In this document: positions 19,796 through 27,919 of the stretch, in pieces
Layout of the letters: each line of letters starts with the position of its first letter
How positions within the stretch are numbered: the stretch's first letter is position 1
Source of the DNA: Gordonia paraffinivorans NBRC 108238
GTDB lineage: Bacteria; Actinomycetota; Actinomycetes; Mycobacteriales; Mycobacteriaceae
Assembly (NCBI RefSeq): GCF_000344155.1
Contig: NZ_BAOQ01000030.1
Coordinates: 19,663-83,662, forward strand
DNA length: 64,000 nt
Direction: 5' to 3'
Position numbers and translations under genes: made by a program
The notes under the pieces: generated by a model
Told to the model about the DNA's origin: nothing
The model's input: only the letters and a program-made list of their open reading frames with translations
Databases searched by the model: none

Positions 19796-21033
19796 GCTCC
19801 GCGGGGCGCCCGCGTCTGCGGAAGGGGCTGAGCATCGCCGCGTGGACGGCCATCTCGCTCCTCGCCGCGGCGGGTGTCCTGGTCGTGGTCGGTCTCCCGT
19901 CTGCGAAGAATGCTGCGGCACAGGTCTATCCGCACCCGGTCGGGGCGGAGCCGGCCGAGCGGTCCGTGGCGGCCCAGCGTGCGCCGGACTTCGATCCGGC
20001 CAGGCCAACCGTGGCGATCCTCCTGGCCGCGGAGGGGACGAACATCGCCGACACGCTGGCGCCCTACGAGGTGTTCGCGCGGTCCGGCGTGGTCAACGTC
20101 TTCCTCGTCGCCGAGCGTGCCGAGCCGGTCATGCTCGGCGGTGGACTGACGGTGTTGCCACAGCGGACCTTCGCCCAGATCGACGAGATGACCGGGGGAG
20201 GTCCGGACGTCATCGTCGTCTCGCAGATGCATGGGGACCGGTCCGGTGAGATGCGTTGGGTGAGGGACTCTCTCACCCACGATCCGGGCACCGTCGTGAT
20301 GAGTGTCTGCGTGGGCGCGGCGGACGTCGCCGACGCCGGCATCCTCGACGGGCGGCGGGCGACGACGCACTGGCTCAAGCTCGTCGGACTGCGGCGCGAC
20401 CCCGGCGACACCGAGTGGGTCGACTCTGTCCGGTTCGTCGAGGACGGTCCCACGATCAGCTCGGCGGGTGTGTTGTCGGGCATCGACGCGGCGATGCGGG
20501 TCGTCGAACGACTCGGCGGGTCTGCCGAGCTGCCCCGGATCGCCGACGAGATCCACTGGCGGGGCTACGGTTCCGGGGCCGGGGTGGAGACCGAGACGCC
20601 GGGACTGCGGCCCGCCGACCTGCCCTTCGCGCTCGGTGCGGCGTTCCGCTGGGACCGGCCGCACAACGGCGTGCTCCTCACGCCGGGGGTCGGCGAGATC
20701 GAACTCGCCTCGGCGTTCCGGCCCTACACCGAGTTGTCGTGGCTGGCGACCCTCACCGCGGTGTCCCACGACGGGAAACCGGTGACCTCCCGGCACGGCG
20801 TGACGGTGATCCCGGCCTCCGACGTGCCCGGCGCGGGTGGCCTCGACCGTCTGCTGGTGCCGGGCGCCGAGGCGGCACGCACGAGGGCGGCCGCCCCCGC
20901 GCTCCCCGGCGGTCTCGAGGCGACGTACCTGCACTCCCCTGATCGGTTCGCCTTCGACCCGGTGATCGACGACATCGCCGTCGTGCAGTCGATCCGGCTC
21001 GGCGTCAACGCCGCTCGCCGGCGGTCGTCATGA
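19792..21033 (+). CDS. Membrane-anchored protein with two DJ-1/PfpI-like domains
   Basis: 413 residues from GTG overlapping the TetR stop. One N-terminal membrane segment (residues ~12-34) places the rest outside the membrane. Residues ~72-260 are a DJ-1/PfpI-like (GATase1-fold) domain: PTVAILLAAEGTNIADTLAPYEVF, then a putative nucleophile Cys173 in SVCVGAADVADAGILDG and THWLKL, as in the ligand domain of GlxA/FtrA regulators. Residues ~280-370 repeat the opening strand pattern (GVLLTPGVGEIELASAFRPY and later HGVTVIPASD). The second copy looks incomplete, with no Cys elbow. There is no DNA-binding domain. Function unknown. Confidence 0.72.
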   Translation: MSSAGRPRLRKGLSIAAWTAISLLAAAGVLVVVGLPSAKNAAAQVYPHPVGAEPAERSVAAQRAPDFDPARPTVAILLAAEGTNIADTLAPYEVFARSGVVNVFLVAERAEPVMLGGGLTVLPQRTFAQIDEMTGGGPDVIVVSQMHGDRSGEMRWVRDSLTHDPGTVVMSVCVGAADVADAGILDGRRATTHWLKLVGLRRDPGDTEWVDSVRFVEDGPTISSAGVLSGIDAAMRVVERLGGSAELPRIADEIHWRGYGSGAGVETETPGLRPADLPFALGAAFRWDRPHNGVLLTPGVGEIELASAFRPYTELSWLATLTAVSHDGKPVTSRHGVTVIPASDVPGAGGLDRLLVPGAEAARTRAAAPALPGGLEATYLHSPDRFAFDPVIDDIAVVQSIRLGVNAARRRSS

Positions 21034-22731
21034 GTTCCGCGTGGCGTCCGGGCTTCCGGTGACCTCGGCGGTGGCGGAGGTACCCGGCCGCGTGTCGTCG
21101 GCGATGGCGTCGCCGGTGACCGCGTGCGCGAGGTCGGCGTCTGCGTCTGCGGCGGAGAGGACGATCTCCTCCTCGATCAGCTCGGCACGACGCTGGTCCT
21201 CGGCATTGAGGGTGTTCAGCGCGATCTCCTTGATGAAGAGGACCGCCAGCGTGCCGACGAGCGCCATCCCCATCGAGACGAGGAAGATGCGCGCGGTGCC
21301 GTCGCCGTAGGCGCCGCGGACGATCGCCTCGATCGGCGCGGGCAGCTCGTTCAGGTTCGACAGGCCGGCACCGCCGGAGCCGGTCTGCGTGATGCCCACT
21401 GCGCGCAGGCCCTGCGCGATGAGGTCGGCGACGTGGTTGGACAGCACCGCGCCCAGGATCGAGACGCCGGCGGCGCCGCCCAGGGACCGGAAGAAGGTGA
21501 CCACCGAGGTGGCCGCTCCGAGGTTGCGCGGGGCGATGGTGTTCTGCACGGCCAGCACCAGGTTCTGCATGGTCATGCCCATGCCGACGCCGAGGGTGAA
21601 CAGGTAGCAGCCGACGAGGGTCATGTCGGTGGTGGAGTCGATGGTGGCCAGCAGGCCGAACCCGAGGGCCATCACGACCGAGCCGGCGACCAGGTAGCCC
21701 TTCCAGCGCCCGAACCTGGTGATGAGGCGTCCGGACACGGTGGCCGAGACCAGCGAACCGATCACCATGGGCAGCGTCAGCAGGCCGGCCGCGGTCGGGG
21801 AGTAGCCGCGGGCGATCTGGAAGTACTGGCCCAGGAACACCGCGCCGCCGAACAGGGCCACGCCGACCGCGATGCTCGCGATCGTCGCGAGGGTCGTGGT
21901 GCGGTCCTTGAACAGGTACAGCGGGATGATCGGGTCCTTCGCCCGGGACTCCACCCAGACGGAGACCGCCAGCAGTGCGAGACCGAGCGCGACGAGGCCG
22001 AACGAGGTCGCCGAGGCCCAGTCGAAGTTCTTGCCGGCCAAGGTGACCCAGATGAGCAGGACGCTGACGCCGGCCGAGATGAGCAGTGCTCCCGCGTAGT
22101 CGATGTGGACCTCGCGACGGATCACCGGCAGGTTCAGGGTGCGCTGGACGACGATCATCGCGATGACCGCGAGCGGGACGCACACGTAGAAGGTCCAGCG
22201 CCAGCCGAGCCAGCTGGTGTCGACGATGACGCCGCCCAGCAGCGGGCCGGCGACGGTGGCGATCGACATGACGCCGGCGATCGCGCCCTGGTAGCGGCCG
22301 CGCTCACGCGGGCTGAACATCGACGCGATGACGATCATCACCAGCGACTGCATGCCGCCGAGGCCGAGGCCCTGGACGACGCGGAAGCCGATCAGCATCG
22401 GGACCGTGGTCGACAGGCCCGCCAGCATCGAACCGATGGTGAAGACGGCCAGTGACAGCTGGACGAGCAGCTTCTTGCTGAAGACGTCGGACAGCTTGCC
22501 CCAGATCGGGGTGGCGGCGGTCGAGGCGAGCAGGGTCGCGGTGACCACCCAGGTGTACTGATCCTGGGTTCCGTGCAGCTGGGTGATGATCGTCGGCAGT
22601 GCGTTGGACACGATGGTCGCCGACATGAGGGCGACGAACATGCCCAGCAGCAGGCCGATGAGCGCGTTGATGCGCTGGCGATGCGTCATCGGGGTGTCCG
22701 CGGGTTCGACGCGGATCGGGGACGTTGTCAT
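21028..22731 (-). CDS. DHA2-family MFS drug efflux transporter (14 TM)
   Basis: 567 residues from an ATG with GAGGAA 9 bp upstream; the longer frame runs through the promoter. Hallmarks are the first helix LLLGMFVALMSATIVSNALP, motif A-like GKLSDVFSKK, and motif C in the fifth helix (GPLLGGVIVDTSWLGWRW). About 14 hydrophobic segments fit EmrB/QacA-type proton antiporters. The C-terminal cytoplasmic tail is acidic and long (~70 residues). It is probably controlled by the MarR protein encoded just upstream on the same strand. It converges with the DJ-1-like gene with a 6-bp overlap. Confidence 0.9.
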   Translation of the reverse strand: MTTSPIRVEPADTPMTHRQRINALIGLLLGMFVALMSATIVSNALPTIITQLHGTQDQYTWVVTATLLASTAATPIWGKLSDVFSKKLLVQLSLAVFTIGSMLAGLSTTVPMLIGFRVVQGLGLGGMQSLVMIVIASMFSPRERGRYQGAIAGVMSIATVAGPLLGGVIVDTSWLGWRWTFYVCVPLAVIAMIVVQRTLNLPVIRREVHIDYAGALLISAGVSVLLIWVTLAGKNFDWASATSFGLVALGLALLAVSVWVESRAKDPIIPLYLFKDRTTTLATIASIAVGVALFGGAVFLGQYFQIARGYSPTAAGLLTLPMVIGSLVSATVSGRLITRFGRWKGYLVAGSVVMALGFGLLATIDSTTDMTLVGCYLFTLGVGMGMTMQNLVLAVQNTIAPRNLGAATSVVTFFRSLGGAAGVSILGAVLSNHVADLIAQGLRAVGITQTGSGGAGLSNLNELPAPIEAIVRGAYGDGTARIFLVSMGMALVGTLAVLFIKEIALNTLNAEDQRRAELIEEEIVLSAADADADLAHAVTGDAIADDTRPGTSATAEVTGSPDATRNS

Positions 22732-22819
22732 GCAGGCGGTTCCTCGGGTCGTATAGGGCGCCGTCGGTGGACGACGGTGCGGATCAGGCGGGCGCGGAGG
22801 GCGCGTCGACGTGGGCTCG

Positions 22820-22867
22820 GTCGACATCGCGGTCACGCGCGCCGTCGACATCGCGGTCACGCGCGCC
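22820..22867. repeat. Tandem 24-bp direct duplication
   Basis: Two perfect head-to-tail copies (22820-22843 and 22844-22867) of a 24-bp unit starting GTCGACATCGCG and ending CACGCGCGCC. They lie in the 5' leader of the efflux gene, between its start and the MarR operator candidate. Probably a slippage duplication. Confidence 0.85.
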
Positions 22868-22902
22868 GGAGGCCGGTGAAAACGGGCAGGGCGTCGCCCA
22901 AG

Positions 22903-22921
22903 TAGTTGAATACTGCAACTA
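22903..22921. promoter_or_regulatory. Candidate MarR operator upstream of the efflux gene
   Basis: TAGTTG-N7-CAACTA, a perfect 6+7+6 inverted repeat between the MarR stop (22993) and the efflux start (22731). A lone CAACTA half-site lies at 22945-22950. A related GTTG-N7-CAAC with the same spacing occurs upstream of the MarR gene. Confidence 0.6.
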
Positions 22922-22992
22922 TAGGGCGTGAAAGGTGTAACGCGCAACTATCTCGGATGTTTCCCGGTCGTCCCGCAGGTGTGGCGTTTGTC

Positions 22993-23490
22993 TCAGGCGT
23001 CGGCGTGTGGGGCGTGGTCGTCCGAGGCGGCCTCGCTGAGGCGATGCAGCAGGCGGGTGAGGGTTCGGATGTCCTCCGGGTCCCACTTCGCGAGGCGTGC
23101 GCGCCACTCGGCGACGGCGGAGGCGAGGACGGCATCGACGCGTTCGCGGCCGTGCGGGGTCAGTGTGACGACTCGTGCGCGGGCGTCGCGGGGATCGGGG
23201 TGCCGCTCGGCGAGACCGAGCCGCTCCACCGCGTCGATCTGACGCGTGACCGTCGACTTCTCCATGCCCACGGCGCTGACCAGCTCGGACATCGGCATCG
23301 AGTTGTGCCTGGCCAGGACCGTGATGAGTGGGTAGCAGGACGGGTCGAGACGCGGATCGATCGCCCGCGCCCGCAGCCGCGTGCGGATGCGCCCGCGCCG
23401 CCAGAAGTCGGTGAGCTCGGCCTCGAGGCCGCCGATGGCGTCGGAGTCGATCGGGTCGCCCGGTGCGGCGGCGGTCGAATCCGAGGTCAT
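22993..23490 (-). CDS. MarR-family transcriptional repressor
   Basis: 165 residues from MTSDSTAAAPG, with AAAGGA upstream; the frame extending to 23685 is untranslated leader. The winged helix is at ~60-125 (MPMSELVSAVGMEKSTVTRQ, then ERHPDPRDARARVVTLT, the DxRxxR wing). Its position immediately upstream of the DHA2 pump on the same strand, with matching inverted repeats before both genes, supports autoregulation and efflux control by a small-molecule inducer. Confidence 0.9.
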   Translation of the reverse strand: MTSDSTAAAPGDPIDSDAIGGLEAELTDFWRRGRIRTRLRARAIDPRLDPSCYPLITVLARHNSMPMSELVSAVGMEKSTVTRQIDAVERLGLAERHPDPRDARARVVTLTPHGRERVDAVLASAVAEWRARLAKWDPEDIRTLTRLLHRLSEAASDDHAPHADA

Positions 23491-23640
23491 GTGGGCGGGT
23501 CCTTTCGGGTGTGGAGCGAAGAGGTCGCGGTCAGGGTACCGGGGCGGTGTGGCCCGTCGCACTCGACAGCGCGTGCAACACCGAGCTCTCGGCCACGCTG
23601 GGCTCGCGCGGCAACGCCGTGAGCTGGCGTTCTCCAAGCT

Positions 23641-23655
23641 GTTGAGGAGTGCAAC
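23641..23655. promoter_or_regulatory. Second MarR-type operator candidate
   Basis: GTTG-N7-CAAC, same spacing as the site at 22903. It is 151 bp upstream of the MarR start and 52 bp upstream of the divergent DUF5313 gene, so it could act on either promoter. Confidence 0.45.
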
Positions 23656-23706
23656 TTTTTGGGACCTGTGCCCATGATGGTGCACGATCGAAGGGTGAGC
23701 ACATCA

Positions 23707-24102
23707 ATGACAGAACGCGCGACCCCGAGCGCCTGGCAGCGCATCAAGTACGCCTACTGGGCGCCCCTGCCCAAGTCGATGCTCGATTGGGTCGAGAACG
23801 ACCTCGCCGGTCCGGGCGCCGCGCTGCGCATGGTCGTGCGCTGGGCGGTCCCCTGCATCATCATCCTCGCGCCGATGTGGCTGGTCCCCGCTGACTTCGG
23901 CGTCCGGTTCACGATGACGATGCCGATCCTCCTCGCGTACCTCTTCTTCTCGATCGCCCTCAACCGCGTCTACCGGCGCCATCGCCTGGCCCAGCACGGC
24001 CTCGACCCGGAACTGGTCAACCGGCTGGAGCGCGAGAAGAACGCCGACCTCTACGACGAGTATCACCGCAAGTACCGCGGCGAGCACCGTCGGCCGTACT
24101 GA
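23707..24102 (+). CDS. DUF5313 membrane protein
   Basis: 131 residues from ATG 23707 (GAAGGGTGAG upstream); a GTG at 23695 would add four residues. Two central hydrophobic segments (AVPCIIILAPMWLV and MTMPILLAYLFFSIALNRV), with a basic/acidic C-terminal tail ending in HRKYRGEHRRPY. This matches the small DUF5313 family seen in mycolic-acid actinobacteria. Function unknown. It is divergent from the MarR gene with an operator-like site between. Confidence 0.75.
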   Translation: MTERATPSAWQRIKYAYWAPLPKSMLDWVENDLAGPGAALRMVVRWAVPCIIILAPMWLVPADFGVRFTMTMPILLAYLFFSIALNRVYRRHRLAQHGLDPELVNRLEREKNADLYDEYHRKYRGEHRRPY

Positions 24103-24172
24103 TCCCTCGGTGCCGATCGCCCCGTACTGATCGCGCTCTTCATGGCGAGCACGTCCTTCATCGCCAGCACCC

Positions 24173-25009
24173 TCAGTACAGGTAGTCCTCGCCGCTCGCA
24201 CGTACCGTCACATCCGAGAGGCTGATGCCCCACGGCTGGTCGATGACGTGCACGACGGCGTCCGCGAGATCCTCTGGCGTGATGAGCCAGTACCGGATCG
24301 AATCGACGTCGGTCAGATCTTCGGGCAGCTCACCCCGAAGCATCGCGCCGACGTGCTCCTTGTAGGACGCCGCACGCTGACCGACGATGCCGCGGATCGC
24401 TCGGTCGTTGACGATCCAGCTCGCGAGGTCCGTGCCGGCCACCCCCGTCGGCTTGACCGTGGTGACCTTGATCTTCCCCTTGGCCTCGATGCGCAAGGAG
24501 TCCGAGAGCATGGTGACCGCGGCCTTCGTCGCGCTGTAGACGCCCGATCCCTCGAAACCGCCGTTGCCGTAGATCGACGCGATGTTCACGACCTGGCCGC
24601 GGCCCTGGGCGATCATCTGGTCGTAGACGGCAGAGATCCCGTTGACGACGCCCTTGATGTTGATGTCGATCGCACGATGCCACTTCTCCCAGGCGTGTTC
24701 GTGATCGGCGAAGAACGCCAGCGGCATCACCCCCGCGTTGTTGACGATCACGTCGATCGCCCCGAAACGCTCGACCGCGATGCGGGCGCCCTCCTTCATC
24801 TGCTGCATGTCGGTCACGTCGGCGACGTGCGCGACGGCCGACCCGCCGCTCGCGACGATCGCGCCGACGGCGCCGGGCAGCCCGTCGGCGTCGATGTCGA
24901 CGCCGACCACGTGGGCGCCTCGGGCGGCGCACTTCTCGGCGATCACGCGGCCGAAGCCACCACCGGCTCCCGTCACGATGATGGTCTTGTCCCGCAAGTG
25001 ATCTGACAT
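24173..25009 (-). CDS. Short-chain dehydrogenase/reductase
   Basis: 278 residues from MSDHLRDKTIIVTGAGGGFG. The Rossmann motif TGAGGGFG, NNAGV, and the catalytic pair YSATK (YxxxK) with an upstream Ser in NIASIYG are present. The C-terminal region, with the PTGVAGTDL loop, suggests a classical SDR acting on a lipid or steroid alcohol. It is divergent from the cholesterol-oxidase-like gene across 432 bp that contain an operator-like palindrome. The exact substrate is not visible. Confidence 0.85.
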   Translation of the reverse strand: MSDHLRDKTIIVTGAGGGFGRVIAEKCAARGAHVVGVDIDADGLPGAVGAIVASGGSAVAHVADVTDMQQMKEGARIAVERFGAIDVIVNNAGVMPLAFFADHEHAWEKWHRAIDINIKGVVNGISAVYDQMIAQGRGQVVNIASIYGNGGFEGSGVYSATKAAVTMLSDSLRIEAKGKIKVTTVKPTGVAGTDLASWIVNDRAIRGIVGQRAASYKEHVGAMLRGELPEDLTDVDSIRYWLITPEDLADAVVHVIDQPWGISLSDVTVRASGEDYLY

Positions 25010-25441
25010 GCAGCCCCCGGCCCTCGTAGAACGCGTCATCCCGGCAACGCCTCGGCGGACCCGGACCGAGCCGGGCCAGGTCACGATGCGCACCCCTCGG
25101 AACACCGTGACCGGTCACCACGCCCCTGGCCGCGCGGCCGGGTCGCGGTCGCGCGAGAGGACGTATCTGCCCGGGCGTCCACCTCCGGAGGCGCTGGATC
25201 GCGGACCCGTCGCTCGATTCAGTCACATGACTGATGGTCTGTCAAGGGTGTGGTCCGTTCGTGCCGGATCGGGACCGAAAAACCTTGCTGCCCTTGACAC
25301 GGGCGCCTCGATGTAAAAACTGTCTCCCGGCGGCGCGGCATCCGCGCCGGCCGCTCGTATCCGCCCGCGGCGTGTTCTGGTCACGGGCCCTCAGCACGTG
25401 TGTGCGGGACCGGCGCGTCCCGCATCGACGACAGGAGACGC
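25010..25441. other. 432-bp divergent intergenic region
   Basis: No gene is supported here. It contains the palindrome at 25220-25233 and a TTGACA at 25294-25299 without a well-spaced -10. A GACAGGAG ribosome binding site precedes the GMC oxidoreductase. It must hold promoters for both divergent genes. Confidence 0.6.
25220..25233. promoter_or_regulatory. Candidate operator
   Basis: CAGTCACATGACTG: a 6+2+6 inverted repeat midway between the SDR (minus) and the cholesterol-oxidase-like gene (plus). The binding protein is unknown. The TetR-family gene starting at 27712 is the nearest regulator. Confidence 0.4.
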
Positions 25442-27043
25442 ATGTCCCGCCCTCTGCCGACGAGACGAACCTTCCTCAAGGCCGCGGCCGTCGCCGCCGC
25501 CGGTACGGCCGCGGCAGCGACTCCGGTCGCCGGACGGGCGTCGGCGGCGCCCTCCCGGCGGGTGAGGCACACGCGTTCCGAACACCGGGTGGTCGTCGTG
25601 GGTTCCGGTTTCGGCGGCGGCGTCGCCGCTCTCCGTCTGGCCCAGGCAGGGGTTCCGGTGCTGTTGCTCGAACGCGGAAAGCGCTGGCCCACAGGCCCGA
25701 ACTCGGAAACCTTCCCCAGGGCGTCGGCGCCCGACAAGCGGATGCTGTGGCATGAGTCCACGCCCAACCTGTTCGGTCGGCCGCTGAGCGTCGAACCCTA
25801 TGTGGGCCTTTTCGAATCGGTCGCCGGGGTGAACATGACGGCGCTGTGTCCCACCGGTCTCGGCGGCGGTTCGCTCGTCTATCAGGGGATGACCCTCCAG
25901 CCCAGCGAGGCGGTGTTCAACGAGCACTTCCCCGAGGCGCTCGACTGGCGGTTGATGAACCGGGTGCATTACCCGCGGGTCGCCGAGATGCTCAAGGTGG
26001 CCGTCGCGCCGGACCGGCTCGTTCGCGCCCCGCAGTACCTCGCGCCCCGACAGTTCGCCAAACGCGTTCGGTCCGTTGGCCTCCCGTTGCAGAAGATCCC
26101 TATGCCGATCGACTGGAGCTACGCCGAGGCCGAACTCCGGGGCGAGATGAAGCCCGCCTACACCAACGGCGACGGCGCGATCGGCGTCAACAACGGCGGC
26201 AAGCACAGCGTCGACGTCACCTACATCCGTCAGGCCGAGGCCACCGGCCTGGTCACGGTGCGCACGCTGCACACCGTCCGGCAGGTGTCCCGGCGCCCCG
26301 ACGGCCGGTGGTCGCTCGACGTGGAGCGGACCGACGAGACCGGAAAAGTGTTGGAGCACAGAGAGATCATCACCAAGGCGCTGATCTTGTCGGCGGGTAG
26401 CGTGAACACCACCAAGCTCCTCGTCCGGGCGCGCGAGGCCGGGACGATCACCGATCTGCCCGACGGTCTCGGACACGGTTGGGGAACCAATGCCGACCGC
26501 ATCTACACCTGGAGCAGCCCGAGCATCGACTTCGGCGCGGTGCAGGGCGGTCCGGTCGTGTACGGCAGTCCCAATTGGAGCGACCCGAAGAGTGCCTTCA
26601 CCGTCATCCAGGCATCGCTCCCGCCCCTCCCGGTGTATGCGGGGACCACGATGCTCGTCGGGTTCGGGGTGAGCTCCGGGCGCGGTGTCATCACCTACGA
26701 TTCGGCGGCCGGCGATGCGATCCTGAAGTGGCCGCACGAGGGCGACTCCGAGATCCAGACGAAGCACATCGACCGTGCGGTGCGCAAGATCGCCGGAGCC
26801 GATGCGATCCTCACCGACACCAACGCGGTCTTCCCGTCGACCTGGCACTCGCTGGGCGGCGCGAACATGGGCGTCGTCTGCGACCTCGAGGGGCGCGTGA
26901 AGGGCCAGCGGGGTCTCTACGTCATCGACGGGGCGCTGATGCCCGGCAACACCGCGGCCTGCAACCCGTCGATGACCATCGCCGCGGTCGCCGAACGCGC
27001 ACTCGACCGCATCGTCGCCGAGGATGTCGGCACGACGATCTGA
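25442..27043 (+). CDS. Tat-exported GMC oxidoreductase, cholesterol-oxidase-like (class I)
   Basis: 533 residues from the ATG after GACAGGAG. A twin-arginine signal peptide reads PTRRTFLKAAAVAAAGTAAA. The FAD motif is VVVVGSGFGGGVAALRLAQAG, followed by GLGGGSLVYQGM and the C-terminal active-site blocks WHSLGGAN and NTAACNPSMTIAA. The last two correspond to the His and Asn regions of ChoE/ChoA-type cholesterol oxidases. The enzyme would oxidise a 3-hydroxysteroid outside the membrane with O2, producing H2O2. Its substrate could instead be another sterol or alcohol. Divergent from an SDR. Confidence 0.78.
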   Translation: MSRPLPTRRTFLKAAAVAAAGTAAAATPVAGRASAAPSRRVRHTRSEHRVVVVGSGFGGGVAALRLAQAGVPVLLLERGKRWPTGPNSETFPRASAPDKRMLWHESTPNLFGRPLSVEPYVGLFESVAGVNMTALCPTGLGGGSLVYQGMTLQPSEAVFNEHFPEALDWRLMNRVHYPRVAEMLKVAVAPDRLVRAPQYLAPRQFAKRVRSVGLPLQKIPMPIDWSYAEAELRGEMKPAYTNGDGAIGVNNGGKHSVDVTYIRQAEATGLVTVRTLHTVRQVSRRPDGRWSLDVERTDETGKVLEHREIITKALILSAGSVNTTKLLVRAREAGTITDLPDGLGHGWGTNADRIYTWSSPSIDFGAVQGGPVVYGSPNWSDPKSAFTVIQASLPPLPVYAGTTMLVGFGVSSGRGVITYDSAAGDAILKWPHEGDSEIQTKHIDRAVRKIAGADAILTDTNAVFPSTWHSLGGANMGVVCDLEGRVKGQRGLYVIDGALMPGNTAACNPSMTIAAVAERALDRIVAEDVGTTI

Positions 27044-27070
27044 CCTCGCGCCGGCCTGGCCCGCTCCGCC

Positions 27071-27712
27071 TCAGGGAGCGGCGGAGACCGGCGCGAGCCA
27101 CATGCCGGTCAGTGCGTCGACGACGATCTCGCACTGACGTTCCCACGGGATCGGCACGTGCGTGGGCTCCTCGGCGGCGCGTTCGATGTCGGCGAGCGTG
27201 TTCACGATGATGTGGCGGGTCATGTTGTTGCGGATCTCCAGCGCGTCGTCCGGGAAGGACGGCAACGCCCCGTAGAAGCCCTCGAGGATCGCGACGAGCG
27301 GTTCGGAACCGCCCATCTGCTCGTAGAGGAGCATCGTCGTCGCGGGATCGGCCGAGACCTGGGCGAAGAACCGTGCGAAGTACGTCGGTGCGCCGAGACC
27401 GGCGAGGTACTCGATCTCCGGGGCCACCAGGCACCGAACCCAGTCCCGCACCCGGGGATCCGGTCCGATCGAGTCGAGGGCCTTCCGGCGGAGGTGGTCG
27501 ATCGGCGTGTTGTGGGCGGTCAGCACGGCCCGGATCAGGTCGTCCTTGCTGCCGAAGTGGTGCCCCACCGCGTAGTTGTTCCGCTGGCCTGCGGCCTTGC
27601 TGATCTGCCGGCTGGACACCGCGGCCACGCCGTGCAGGGCGATGAGTTTCTCCGCCGCGGTGATGAGTGCATGGCGAGTGCGCGCGGACTGCCCCGTCTT
27701 CCCCTCGGCCAT
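27071..27712 (-). CDS. TetR-family transcriptional regulator
   Basis: 213 residues from MAEGKTGQSARTR; the frame running to 27883 is leader. Helix-turn-helix is at ~27-55 (VSSRQISKAAGQRNNYAVGHHFGSKDDL). The sequence NNYAVGHHFGSK resembles a subgroup that often sits beside lipid or steroid genes. It converges with the cholesterol-oxidase-like gene 28 bp away and is divergent from the OPT transporter, which is the most likely target. Confidence 0.87.
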   Translation of the reverse strand: MAEGKTGQSARTRHALITAAEKLIALHGVAAVSSRQISKAAGQRNNYAVGHHFGSKDDLIRAVLTAHNTPIDHLRRKALDSIGPDPRVRDWVRCLVAPEIEYLAGLGAPTYFARFFAQVSADPATTMLLYEQMGGSEPLVAILEGFYGALPSFPDDALEIRNNMTRHIIVNTLADIERAAEEPTHVPIPWERQCEIVVDALTGMWLAPVSAAP

Positions 27713-27843
27713 GCATCGATGATGCCCTACCGGCGCCGATCTCCCGAGCCGTGTCCGCGGCCGTCCGGCCCGCCGTCGCGGACGGCGGTCGCCGTCGGGA
27801 AACCGGCGGGGGTGCGTGCGTGGCAGATCCCGCCGACCTATGG

Positions 27844-27856
27844 TGGATCGAATCCA
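27844..27856. promoter_or_regulatory. Short inverted repeat between TetR and OPT genes
   Basis: TGGAT-CGA-ATCCA (5+3+5), 64 bp upstream of the OPT start. Possible TetR operator, weak on its own. Confidence 0.25.
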
Positions 27857-27919
27857 ACCGTGTGAATCGGCGTGTGGACACAATCTGCCGACCGGTCACG
27901 ATCTGTCTGAGGGGACCTG

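Noticed and set aside
22820..22867. CRISPR-like repeat
   Set aside because: Two adjacent copies with no spacers; a simple tandem duplication.
25294..25319. TTGACA with a downstream TAAAAA as a promoter for the oxidase gene
   Set aside because: The spacer is only 14 bp; not a convincing sigma-A promoter.
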